From positions 186,001 through 250,000 of the forward strand of contig NZ_JARKNA010000001.1 in the NCBI RefSeq assembly GCF_029360765.1: DNA of 64,000 nt. Direction: 5' to 3'. This stretch comes from Terrimonas pollutisoli (lineage in GTDB: Bacteria > Bacteroidota > Bacteroidia > Chitinophagales > Chitinophagaceae). The position numbers and the translations under genes are program-made. How positions within the stretch are numbered: position 1 is the stretch's first letter; the number at the start of each line of letters is the position of its first letter. Below, piece after piece: positions 43,801 through 51,549 of this stretch. Below the pieces are notes generated by a model. The model ran no database searches, had not been told where the DNA came from, and saw only the letters and a list, made by a program, of their open reading frames with translations.

Positions 43801-44243
43801 GGTTCAATGTAAGTGTTGATCTTGGAGGTGTATATGGCAATGAAATTTACAGAACCTGGGGTACAATGGAATCACAATTTCAATTTGTGAACTACCCTGC
43901 ATCAAGAATAAACAGGTGGCATGGAGCCGGAACATCCAATTGGGAGCCAATATTGAGTTCGAAACATCAAATTAATAGTATTGGTTCTACTTATAATATC
44001 GAAGACGGCAGTTATTTCCGTTTAAGAAATTTACAGATAGGTTACGATTTTGATCCCCGCATACTATCAAAAATTCATGTTAACAGTCTCCGTGTTTATG
44101 CAAATGCCCAAAACCTTAAAACATGGAAGCGTAATGAAGGGTATACTCCTGAGTTCGGCGGAAGCGCAACAGCCTTTGGGTTTGATGATGCAAGCGGCGC
44201 CATTCCACGGGTGTTCACTTTTGGATTAAACGTTACTTTTTAA
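40812..44243 (+). CDS. SusC/RagA TonB-dependent outer-membrane transporter with STN domain
   Basis: The 1143-residue protein has the extended leader typical of FecR-linked SusC (ILLVMKLTAILLFSACLTAS). An STN domain (about 45-110, LQTIFKKIKKQTGYTFAYTK) is followed by a carboxypeptidase-regulatory-like domain (QIQGKITNDKGETLAGASVV). The plug has KDPSSLAIFGVKGATGVIAI, and a long beta-barrel ends IPRVFTFGLNVTF. It imports oligosaccharides with SusD. The STN domain couples occupancy to FecR and the sigma factor. Upstream, 40590-40811 holds only A/T-rich leader. Confidence 0.95.
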   Translation: MHLIACGHALKRKGFGKILLVMKLTAILLFSACLTASANGFAQNVSLSETNASLQTIFKKIKKQTGYTFAYTKAHLLKARPVTISISNASIEEVLDLCFQSGPLDYTIINKTIVIIDKKDEPGKEQPSVPPPPIQIQGKITNDKGETLAGASVVVKRTGTGVSANDKGEFRLNDLIETDVLIISFTGYQTQEIAVKGKTFLNIQLKPTESKLDDLVVIGYGQASKRDLTGSIVKISGKEVADKPNTNPISSLQSKVSGLYVVNNGTPGSYPDIRIRGTLSIGQVGPLYVVDGIVTGDINYLNPNDIESIEVLKDPSSLAIFGVKGATGVIAITTKKAKAGQTIINFSSNYGSKQLVDKLKLADSSQFNTLFAEENANNGTTTPDYSVLNSNTDWIDAVTRTGIFSNTNLSVTGSTEKNRFYLGLGYTIDEGIIKHQRLEKMQLSLSDEFRFNKNIKVGFVLNSLRTSNPSNVGYALDAARKVMPQVSADPKTFEVSDPYTNLPVSKSIYSTLFDAIQNSGVYNPLIPMESEWNKLRSIEYRNVGSVYAEINFLKYFNIRTAYYADVSNVNSRSYKPLYYAYNPVSNLPFLYSNSTQVNETSADYKKFQQDYILTFKKAFGDHSVTTTTAFTTNYFGNFNRYGQSVQGTSPSDPPIPDNEDLWYINNGFGIAQPSASYQSENTTLSYLARLLYNYKSKYFLTASWRNDASSRIPPKNRYQQFWALGGAWEMSRESYMKNVRVIDYLKLKGSIGVLGNQSSYGPVGDYPFYPAINQNSAPVSFGNNIVRAAQLSYQINPDLKWETIDASEAGIELTAFNNRLHFEANYFNKVTKGMMTYLSLGILGRQDQIVNGGKIKNWGEEFSATWNQKVAKDLEINLGGNITFMNNKVVEVATGLPGGQILEYRSGNGRAQARTSAGNPIGSFYGYVVEGIYQSQLDILKSPSAASIAGGAPISPGDLKFKDLNGDGLITEGDRTVIGNPSPDFIYGATVSATYKRFNVSVDLGGVYGNEIYRTWGTMESQFQFVNYPASRINRWHGAGTSNWEPILSSKHQINSIGSTYNIEDGSYFRLRNLQIGYDFDPRILSKIHVNSLRVYANAQNLKTWKRNEGYTPEFGGSATAFGFDDASGAIPRVFTFGLNVTF

Positions 44244-44260
44244 TAGTAAAAAAATTAAAA

Positions 44261-45832
44261 ATGAAAACAAGTATTAAAATATTCAAATATTGCTTTTCTC
44301 TTGCAGCACTGGTGTTATTATTTACCGGCTGTAAAAAGTACTTAGACAGAAGACCGCTTACAGCTATCCTGAGTGATTATGGATCTGTATTAGACGTACA
44401 AGCTTTGAGTATGTACAAAATTGTTTATACCTATGGTGGGTTTAATGCACTACCCTGGTTGTGTTTTAACAGCTTTCGTGATGATGATGCGCAAAAAGGC
44501 AGTACAGGATCTGATCAGGCACAATGGACTGGTATATTCGATAACTATGCATATGCCAAAGACGAATCGGCAACTAATGCCTTTTGGGGAGATCATTACA
44601 ACGTTATAAATAAGGCCAACGATTTACTTTATACCGCTGATTCTCTAAAACTTACTGATGTAGCATCATTAAAAAACATCGGAGAAGCTTATTTTTTTAG
44701 AGCGTTTTGTTATTTCGATTTGGTTAAGGCCTATGGGCAGGTACCTAAAATTGATTTTCATTATACCGTAGCCTCAGACGGCATAAAACCAAAATCTACA
44801 GAAATGGAGATATATGCTTTAATAGATAAAGATCTTGACTCGGCTGCCCGGTTGCTACCTGTAACATGGGGTAATTCAACAACCGGACAAAACCCTTTTC
44901 CGGGACGACTAACCAGTGGAGCTGCAAAAGCCTTATGGGCACAAACTTATTTGTTCAGGCAAAACTGGTCAAAAGTATTGGCAATAACTAACGAAATCAT
45001 TAACTCAGGCGAGTATTCACTATTACCTAATTATACAGATATATGGAAAGATGGCGTTAATGGCGTTGGCAAAAACAGCAAGGAATCTATTTTCGAATTT
45101 CAGGCATTATTGAGTGCTTCCCGCACGGATGCTACCTCTAATACGTCATTCTGGGGAGTTACACAAAACTTAAGATCGGGTGGTGCCGGTCCGGAATGGA
45201 ATTTGGGATGGGGCTTTAATATTCCCACCGATAAATTGGTAACTGAATGGTCTGATACCGACCCACGTAAAGCAGCTACTATTCTCTTCTCTGGACAATA
45301 TGATGGTGGAACTGCAAATGGCGGTTATGGTGCATCATTGCCACCTTATAATCCGGGAGTTGCATTGGATCAGAAATACTGGAATAAAAAGGTTTATTCA
45401 GATCCTGCTATGCGTGCATATACCGGCACAACTACATGGGGGTATCCTGCCTGGATCAATCACAGGGTAATCCGTTATGCCGATATCATATTAATGAAAG
45501 CGGAAGCAGCCAATGAATTAGGTGATGGTGTCACTGCTGCTGCCATGCTCGAATTAATCCGTAACCGGGCAAGCAGAAATTTAGGCATCGGTCGCACAAT
45601 TGTACCTTATATAGCATATACCAGCCAGGATCAAATGAGGTCAGCTATTAAGAACGAAAGACGCTGGGAGTTTGCTATGGAGGGGAAAAGGTTTTACGAT
45701 CTGGTTCGCTGGGGTGATGCAGTATCTGTTTTAGGACCTTTAGGTTATACCCATCGTTGCCGTTATTATCCGATACCGCAACAAGTAATTGATCTGTCCG
45801 GTGGAGTAATAGTTCAAAACCCGGAATGGTAA
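44261..45832 (+). CDS. SusD/RagB outer-membrane lipoprotein
   Basis: The 523-residue glycan-capture partner of SusC has a lipobox (LVLLFTGCKKYLDRRPLTA) and the SusD TPR-like scaffold (NIGEAYFFRAFCYFDLVKAYG, AKALWAQTYLFRQNW). The conserved C-terminal RSAIKNERRWEFAMEGKRFY and DLVRWGD are present. It follows susC by 17 bases. The surface-binding aromatic set cannot be assigned by eye; cognate enzymes suggest beta-1,3-glucan. Confidence 0.95.
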   Translation: MKTSIKIFKYCFSLAALVLLFTGCKKYLDRRPLTAILSDYGSVLDVQALSMYKIVYTYGGFNALPWLCFNSFRDDDAQKGSTGSDQAQWTGIFDNYAYAKDESATNAFWGDHYNVINKANDLLYTADSLKLTDVASLKNIGEAYFFRAFCYFDLVKAYGQVPKIDFHYTVASDGIKPKSTEMEIYALIDKDLDSAARLLPVTWGNSTTGQNPFPGRLTSGAAKALWAQTYLFRQNWSKVLAITNEIINSGEYSLLPNYTDIWKDGVNGVGKNSKESIFEFQALLSASRTDATSNTSFWGVTQNLRSGGAGPEWNLGWGFNIPTDKLVTEWSDTDPRKAATILFSGQYDGGTANGGYGASLPPYNPGVALDQKYWNKKVYSDPAMRAYTGTTTWGYPAWINHRVIRYADIILMKAEAANELGDGVTAAAMLELIRNRASRNLGIGRTIVPYIAYTSQDQMRSAIKNERRWEFAMEGKRFYDLVRWGDAVSVLGPLGYTHRCRYYPIPQQVIDLSGGVIVQNPEW

Positions 45833-45854
45833 GAAAGATAATGTCTAAACTAAA

Positions 45855-46736
45855 ATGAATTTTCAGATGAAAAAGCATAATATATTTTTTAAATTTTGTT
45901 GGGCCTTTGTTGTAATTATTTTTATAGTTGGTTGCCAAAAAATGGATAGGCCGCTATTGGCCTCTGATTACCCGGTTGACCATACCGTTACTCCCACGAC
46001 TCCATTAAGATTTTACGTGCCGTTTGATTCAACAGATAAATCGCAAAGCCAGATTAATATTCGTTTTATGGATTCCATTTCAGGATATCCGAGTCTTCTT
46101 CCGGATCAAAGTGTTACTGCAATTGCCGGCATCAGAGGCACTGCCTACAATTCCTCCAGTTCTTTTGTGCAATACTTACACACAAATGATTTTGTAGCAA
46201 CTGCACAAAGTTTCACTGTAGCATTTTGGTTCAAACATGATGGTGTGCCGAACGATGGTCAGGCGCAATTTGTTTTTGCACTCCCTTCAACAATCGGGCA
46301 TTGGTCTGGTGGTACCATGTTTTTGCTTTTAGATCATCCCGGAGCTGGTGCAACAAATGAACTGGCCGTTTTAAAATTTGTCGCAGTTGATAAAAACAAT
46401 GCAGACGGCTGGTTTGAGTGGAAAGACGCAAACAGAATCCCCGGTATTCAGGATAATAATTGGCATCATTTGGCTTTTGTATATGACCAGGTTTCATCAA
46501 AAATGACCCTCTATATAGATGGCACAGCTCATTCGTATACTCCCGATTGGTGGGGTGGTTCGCATGGCGGTATTAATATGGATGCAACTAAAGCAGGCAC
46601 ATTAAAAATAGGTGGCCGCCCTAAAGAGGACTTAGGTTGGGGAAAATCATTCCTCGGCGGTTTAGATCAATTTCGTTTGTATAACACTGCTCTTACTGCT
46701 GCCGAAGTTGCGAATTTGTACAACGGTAAATTATAA
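45855..46736 (+). CDS. LamG-domain lipoprotein, glycan-binding
   Basis: The 293-residue protein has a lipobox (FVVIIFIVGCQKMDRP) and a concanavalin-like LamG/laminin-G3 domain (about 85-290: QSFTVAFWFKHDG, NNWHHLAFVYDQVSSKMTLY, FLGGLDQFRLYNTALTAAEV). It occupies the position of a surface glycan-binding protein in SusCD loci and is probably surface-exposed. A LamG/GH16-like fold suggests binding of the same glucan. Confidence 0.85.
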   Translation: MNFQMKKHNIFFKFCWAFVVIIFIVGCQKMDRPLLASDYPVDHTVTPTTPLRFYVPFDSTDKSQSQINIRFMDSISGYPSLLPDQSVTAIAGIRGTAYNSSSSFVQYLHTNDFVATAQSFTVAFWFKHDGVPNDGQAQFVFALPSTIGHWSGGTMFLLLDHPGAGATNELAVLKFVAVDKNNADGWFEWKDANRIPGIQDNNWHHLAFVYDQVSSKMTLYIDGTAHSYTPDWWGGSHGGINMDATKAGTLKIGGRPKEDLGWGKSFLGGLDQFRLYNTALTAAEVANLYNGKL

Positions 46737-46750
46737 TTCTTGAATATCAT

Positions 46751-46867
46751 AATAACGTGAGTTCGGGCTATTGAATTAATGCTTTAGTGATACCAGCTAT
46801 AGTATTTCGTGGCATCGTTTCCTGGCGTTGCAAGCACTTTATCGGCTTGTCCCGAACTCACGTTATT
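46751..46867. mobile_element. MITE-like inverted-repeat element inside the glucan locus
   Basis: 117 bp bounded by perfect 17-bp inverted repeats AATAACGTGAGTTCGGG (46751-46767) and CCCGAACTCACGTTATT (46851-46867). It has no coding capacity and no clear target duplication. It lies between the LamG and GH16 genes, where it could act as a hairpin that modulates read-through. Confidence 0.75.
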
Positions 46868-46907
46868 CAACAAAAGAGAGACTAGAATACTCCAATCATT
46901 CAACGCA

Positions 46908-48104
46908 ATGTTTAGTAAATATTTTCTGACCTTAATAAGCTCCTTTATTACTTGCATTAAGTTTACCGGTTGCAGTAAAAAAGAAACTAATGCAAGATTA
47001 TTGCCGCAGGCTACAATTACAGGAGTTAGTCAGCTAAGAACAACAAGCTCTTCTCAGTTTCAATTTTCAGTATCGCTTGACAAGGTTACTGATCAAAAAG
47101 TAATGATTAATTATTCTACAGTAGCCGGAACAGCATTGGCTACTAAAGATTTTATTCCTGTAGCAGGTACGCTTACTATTGACGCCAACCAGAACAAAGG
47201 ATTCATTGATGTAACCGTTACGGGAGACAGCACACGAAAAGAGGATCAATATTTTTATGTACAACTGGATAGTCCACAAAATTGCACCATTGCAAATAGT
47301 AAAGACACCGGAATCATTCTCAATAGAGACGGCACTTATTTTCCGGTTGATAATAGCGGGTATGTAGCGCCGGCCTCCTATGCCGGTTATTCGCTTGTAT
47401 GGTCTGATGAGTTTAACGGGTCAAGTGTGGATCCGTCCACATGGACCTATGAAATCGGTACTGGTAATAATAGCTGGGGAAATAATGAACTTGAATATTA
47501 TACGGACAGAACACAGAATTCATTTGTTTCTGATGGTCATTTAATTATTGAAGCAAGAGCTGAATCTTTTGGAGGACGCAATTATACATCTGCCAGAATG
47601 ATCACTAAAAACAAAAAAATATTCAAATTCGGGAGAATAGATATCAGGGCCAAAATGCCTAAAGGCAAGGGTATCTGGCCGGCGCTTTGGATGCTGGGAA
47701 ATAATATTGATGCAGTTCCCTGGCCCGCTTGCGGAGAGATTGATATAATGGAAATGATTGGACAGGAACCAAACAAAATAGTTGGTACGTTTCATTGGGG
47801 TAACTCCATCGCTACCCGTGCTTTAAAATGGACCAGTTACACATTAAGCAGCGGCAGCTTTGACCAGCAGTTTCATGTGTATAGCCTGATATGGAAGGAG
47901 AATGAAATGAAAATATTAATTGATGATCAGATGTATGCATATATGACACCCGCCGATATGGCGCCAGGTAGTACCTATCCATTCAACAACGATTTCTTTT
48001 TTATTTTCAATGTTGCAGTAGGTGGTCAATTGCCGGGCTCTCCGGACAATACAACTGTATTTCCACAGCGGATGGCGGTGGATTATATAAGAGTGTTTCA
48101 ATAA
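46908..48104 (+). CDS. GH16 beta-glucanase (laminarinase-like) with Calx-beta domain
   Basis: The 398-residue lipoprotein-like protein has a signal (FLTLISSFITCIKFTGC), a Calx-beta-like domain (about 45-140: FSVSLDKVTDQKVMINYSTV, FIPVAGTLTIDANQNKG) and a GH16 catalytic domain. The active-site motif is GEIDIME (E277 nucleophile, D279, E282 acid/base). The extra residue in ExDxxE places it among laminarinase and lichenase-like GH16. LVWSDEFNGSSVDPSTWTYE and WPALWMLGNN are also typical. The ATG at 46908 follows the MITE; a longer frame runs through it. Confidence 0.92.
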   Translation: MFSKYFLTLISSFITCIKFTGCSKKETNARLLPQATITGVSQLRTTSSSQFQFSVSLDKVTDQKVMINYSTVAGTALATKDFIPVAGTLTIDANQNKGFIDVTVTGDSTRKEDQYFYVQLDSPQNCTIANSKDTGIILNRDGTYFPVDNSGYVAPASYAGYSLVWSDEFNGSSVDPSTWTYEIGTGNNSWGNNELEYYTDRTQNSFVSDGHLIIEARAESFGGRNYTSARMITKNKKIFKFGRIDIRAKMPKGKGIWPALWMLGNNIDAVPWPACGEIDIMEMIGQEPNKIVGTFHWGNSIATRALKWTSYTLSSGSFDQQFHVYSLIWKENEMKILIDDQMYAYMTPADMAPGSTYPFNNDFFFIFNVAVGGQLPGSPDNTTVFPQRMAVDYIRVFQ

Positions 48105-48130
48105 AGTCAGTCATTTCTTTACTTCCGAAT

Positions 48131-51100
48131 TTGGAACACGGTTTAAAACAAAAAATAAGAAAATTGAATATTACCAAAATAAAGGGGGCTGTAAAATATT
48201 GTGCTTTTATTATTGGCATAGGAAAGGCTTTATTCTTTTTCTCATGTAATGAGAAGCCACATGCGTTTACATCATTACCGTCTTCAAAAACCGGCATTGC
48301 TTTTATCAATGCCCCAATTAAAAAAGAATTTATCAATATTCTTTATTACCTCTATTACTACAACGGTGGCGGGGTATCGGTTGGTGATATTAACAATGAT
48401 GGTTTGCCGGATATTTATTTTACCGCAAATAATAAAGCGGGTAACAAACTCTATCTGAACAAAGGTAATTTTCAGTTTGAAGATATAACAGAAAAAGCAG
48501 GTGTGGCAGGTATTTCCGACTGGAGCAGTGGTTCAACTATGGCAGATGTTAACGGAGATGGATTCCTTGATATTTATGTATGTTCAGTAAGCCAAAAAAA
48601 TCAACTGCAGGGTCATAACCAGCTTTTTATTAATAATGGAAACAACACATTTACCGATAAAAGCAAAGACTATAATTTAGATTTTTCCGGCTATTCTTCA
48701 CAAGCAGTTTTTTTTGATTACGACCACGATGGCGATTTAGATTGCTATATTTTAAACCAGTCTCATTATCCTTTAGATAATTTAGTTGATACTTCAAATC
48801 GTCGTACTTATGACAGCCTTTCAGGCGACAGATTATACAGAAATGACCTTTCAACTACCCGAAAATTTACAGATGTAAGCAAAGATGCGGGTATTTATCA
48901 AAGTAGTTTGGGATATGGTTTAGGAATTGCCGTTGCTGATTTTAATAATGATGGCTGGGATGATATTTATGTAGGAAACGATTTTCATGAAAACGATTAT
49001 TATTATCTGAACAACGGGAACGGAACATTTACCGAAAGCGGCGACAAACATTTCAATCATTACAGCCGCTTTAGTATGGGTAACGATGCAGCCGATTTTA
49101 ATAATGATGGACAAATGGATTTGATAACCGTGGATATGCTACCACCAGATGAAAAAACATTGAAGACTTATGGCAGCGACGAGAATCCGGATATCTATAA
49201 ATTGAAGCTAACCAGGAATGGTTATCAAAATCAATATTCCCGGAATTGTTTACAGCAGAATAATGGCAGCGGAACATCTTTTAGTGATATAGCGCTGATA
49301 AATGGAGTTGATGCAACTGACTGGAGTTGGAGTCCACTGTTTGCGGATTTTGATAATGATGGCTACCAGGATCTGTTTGTCAGCAGTGGTATTGTTAGGC
49401 GGCCGGTGGACATGGATTACGTACGGTTTATTTCCAATCTCAAAATGCGGAATACTGATAATAACACAGATAAAGATGATGAGGCAGCGATAGCACAAAT
49501 GCCTGATGGCTCTTCGCATCCTTTTTTATTTAAGAATAATGGGCAATCTTTTTCCGATGTAAGTAATGCCTGGGGAACAGGTAAAATGAAAGGATATTTT
49601 AACGGCGCTGCTTATGCCGATTTAGATAACGACGGCAATCTTGATATTATAATTAATGCACTAAACGCTCCTGCGATTATTTTAAAAAACAACTTACCAA
49701 AAAAGAATTCACTGATCTTGAAGTTGAAAGGCAACGCTCCCAATACGTTTGGAATTGGCGCGAAGGCATGGGTATTTGCAGGCGGTAAAAAGCAATACCG
49801 CCAGTTAATGCTTACAAGAGGTTTTCAATCCTCTTCTGATACGAAACTATATTTCGGTTTGGACAGTTTACGAACTGCAGACAGTTTGCTTATCGTATGG
49901 CCTGATCAAAAATACCAGGTCGTTAAAAATATTTCAATTTCATCCAGCCCAATAGAAGTAAAAGCATCTGATGCATCGGGTAAATTCGACTATAAAATTT
50001 TCTTTCCCGAAAGAAAAATATTGTTTGAAGACATCACCAATCAAATTTCAATTCCCTGGCAACACAGGGAAAATGATTTTACAGATTTTAATGTACAATA
50101 CCTTATCCCGCACAGTGAAAGTACAAGAGGCCCGAAAATAGCTGTGGGAGACGTAAATGGTGATGGACTGGATGATTTTTATGTTTGTGGAGCAAAGGGA
50201 CAAGCCGGTTCTCTCATGATTCAGCAAGCGAATGGTTCTTTTAAAGCAAGCGATACAACCTTGTTTAACATGTTCGCAGTTTGTGAAGATGTGGATGCAA
50301 AATTTTTTGATGCAAATGGTGATGGATATTTGGATTTATGGGTAGTAAGCGGAGGAAACGAAATGCCTGTTAATGAAATCGCCTCTGCAGACCGTTTATT
50401 TTTGAACGATAGCAAAGGGCATTTCATGTATGCGGCCAGTAACATCCCTCGTTTTTATGAAAACAAATCCTGCATTACGGTTGCAGATATAGACAAAGAT
50501 GGAGATAATGATGTATTTCTCGGATTTCTTTCAGACCCTCATAAATATGGCATTCCGCAATCATCCAAGTTATACCTGAATGATGGCAAAGGGAAGTATT
50601 CGGTTGCTGATGTTAAAACGATTAATTCGTATAACTTAGGCATGGTCACCTCCGCCATCTTTGCTGATGTAAACAATGATGGGTGGCCCGATTTGATTGT
50701 TGCAGGCGAATTTATGCCGGTAACCATTTATTTAAACAACAAGGGACAATTTACCAAAACCCAATTACCGCAATCTTCCGGCTTATGGCAATCTTTATAT
50801 GCAACCGACATCAATGGAGATGGGAAAACAGATTTCCTGGCAGGCAACTGGGGGCACAACTCCAAACTATGGTCAGGCAAAAACGGCCCGCTGAAATTGT
50901 ATGTAAAGGACTTTGATAGCAACGGCTCGGTTGAACAAATTTTGTGTTATACGAAGAATGGAAAAGAATACACTTTTCTTGCTAAAGACGAACTGGAACG
51001 TTCTCTGCCGATATTAAAAAAAGCCTACTTGAACTATTCAGAAGTAGCGGGGAAAACAGTGGACTATATGCTCTATGATTTATTTAAAGATTATACTGAA

Positions 51101-51484
51101 TTAAAAGCTGAACTATTAGGCTCCTCCTGCTTCATCAATGACGGAAAAGGGAATTTTAAAAGAACAGATTTGCCCGATCATCTACAATTAGCTCCTGTTT
51201 TTTCATTTGAACAAATAAACAAAAGCGCAACTGCTGATAACAGTTATATGTGCGGCGGGAACTTTTTTGGTGTTATCCCCTATGAAGGCAGGTATGATGC
51301 ACAGCCATTGGCTTTATTTAACGCTGATAAGAATAGTGGTTTCAGTTATCTGCATCAGCCCAATTTATCATCAGTTCAGGGACAGGTGAGAGATATCAAA
51401 TGGCTCAACACCGCAAAATTTGGAAAAATATTGGTGGTAGCAAGAAACAATGAACCCTTACTGTTTTATGCACAAAAGAATTAA
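48131..51484 (+). CDS. VCBS/FG-GAP repeat protein with ASPIC/UnbV domain
   Basis: The roughly 1117-residue secreted or lipoprotein (IIGIGKALFFFSCNEKPHAF) contains many FG-GAP/VCBS calcium-binding repeats (DINNDGLPDIYF, DVNGDGFLDIYV, DFNNDGWDDIYV, DLDNDGNLDIII). It also has a central ASPIC/UnbV domain (NTFGIGAKAWVFAGGKKQYR, LMLTRGFQSSSDTKLYFGL). Such proteins are common in SusCD loci but have no established role; adhesion or glycan binding is likely. The only in-frame starts before the signal are TTG codons (48131 or 48164). Confidence 0.85.
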   Translation: MEHGLKQKIRKLNITKIKGAVKYCAFIIGIGKALFFFSCNEKPHAFTSLPSSKTGIAFINAPIKKEFINILYYLYYYNGGGVSVGDINNDGLPDIYFTANNKAGNKLYLNKGNFQFEDITEKAGVAGISDWSSGSTMADVNGDGFLDIYVCSVSQKNQLQGHNQLFINNGNNTFTDKSKDYNLDFSGYSSQAVFFDYDHDGDLDCYILNQSHYPLDNLVDTSNRRTYDSLSGDRLYRNDLSTTRKFTDVSKDAGIYQSSLGYGLGIAVADFNNDGWDDIYVGNDFHENDYYYLNNGNGTFTESGDKHFNHYSRFSMGNDAADFNNDGQMDLITVDMLPPDEKTLKTYGSDENPDIYKLKLTRNGYQNQYSRNCLQQNNGSGTSFSDIALINGVDATDWSWSPLFADFDNDGYQDLFVSSGIVRRPVDMDYVRFISNLKMRNTDNNTDKDDEAAIAQMPDGSSHPFLFKNNGQSFSDVSNAWGTGKMKGYFNGAAYADLDNDGNLDIIINALNAPAIILKNNLPKKNSLILKLKGNAPNTFGIGAKAWVFAGGKKQYRQLMLTRGFQSSSDTKLYFGLDSLRTADSLLIVWPDQKYQVVKNISISSSPIEVKASDASGKFDYKIFFPERKILFEDITNQISIPWQHRENDFTDFNVQYLIPHSESTRGPKIAVGDVNGDGLDDFYVCGAKGQAGSLMIQQANGSFKASDTTLFNMFAVCEDVDAKFFDANGDGYLDLWVVSGGNEMPVNEIASADRLFLNDSKGHFMYAASNIPRFYENKSCITVADIDKDGDNDVFLGFLSDPHKYGIPQSSKLYLNDGKGKYSVADVKTINSYNLGMVTSAIFADVNNDGWPDLIVAGEFMPVTIYLNNKGQFTKTQLPQSSGLWQSLYATDINGDGKTDFLAGNWGHNSKLWSGKNGPLKLYVKDFDSNGSVEQILCYTKNGKEYTFLAKDELERSLPILKKAYLNYSEVAGKTVDYMLYDLFKDYTELKAELLGSSCFINDGKGNFKRTDLPDHLQLAPVFSFEQINKSATADNSYMCGGNFFGVIPYEGRYDAQPLALFNADKNSGFSYLHQPNLSSVQGQVRDIKWLNTAKFGKILVVARNNEPLLFYAQKN

Positions 51485-51549
51485 ATAACGCAAAACGGAA
51501 ACTCTCTGGCAAAAAAATATTAACCAATTTATTGAAACAAAATAAGAAG

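Noticed and set aside
46809..46907. N-terminal extension of the GH16 gene
   Set aside because: It is translated MITE sequence; the signal peptide starts at the ATG at 46908.
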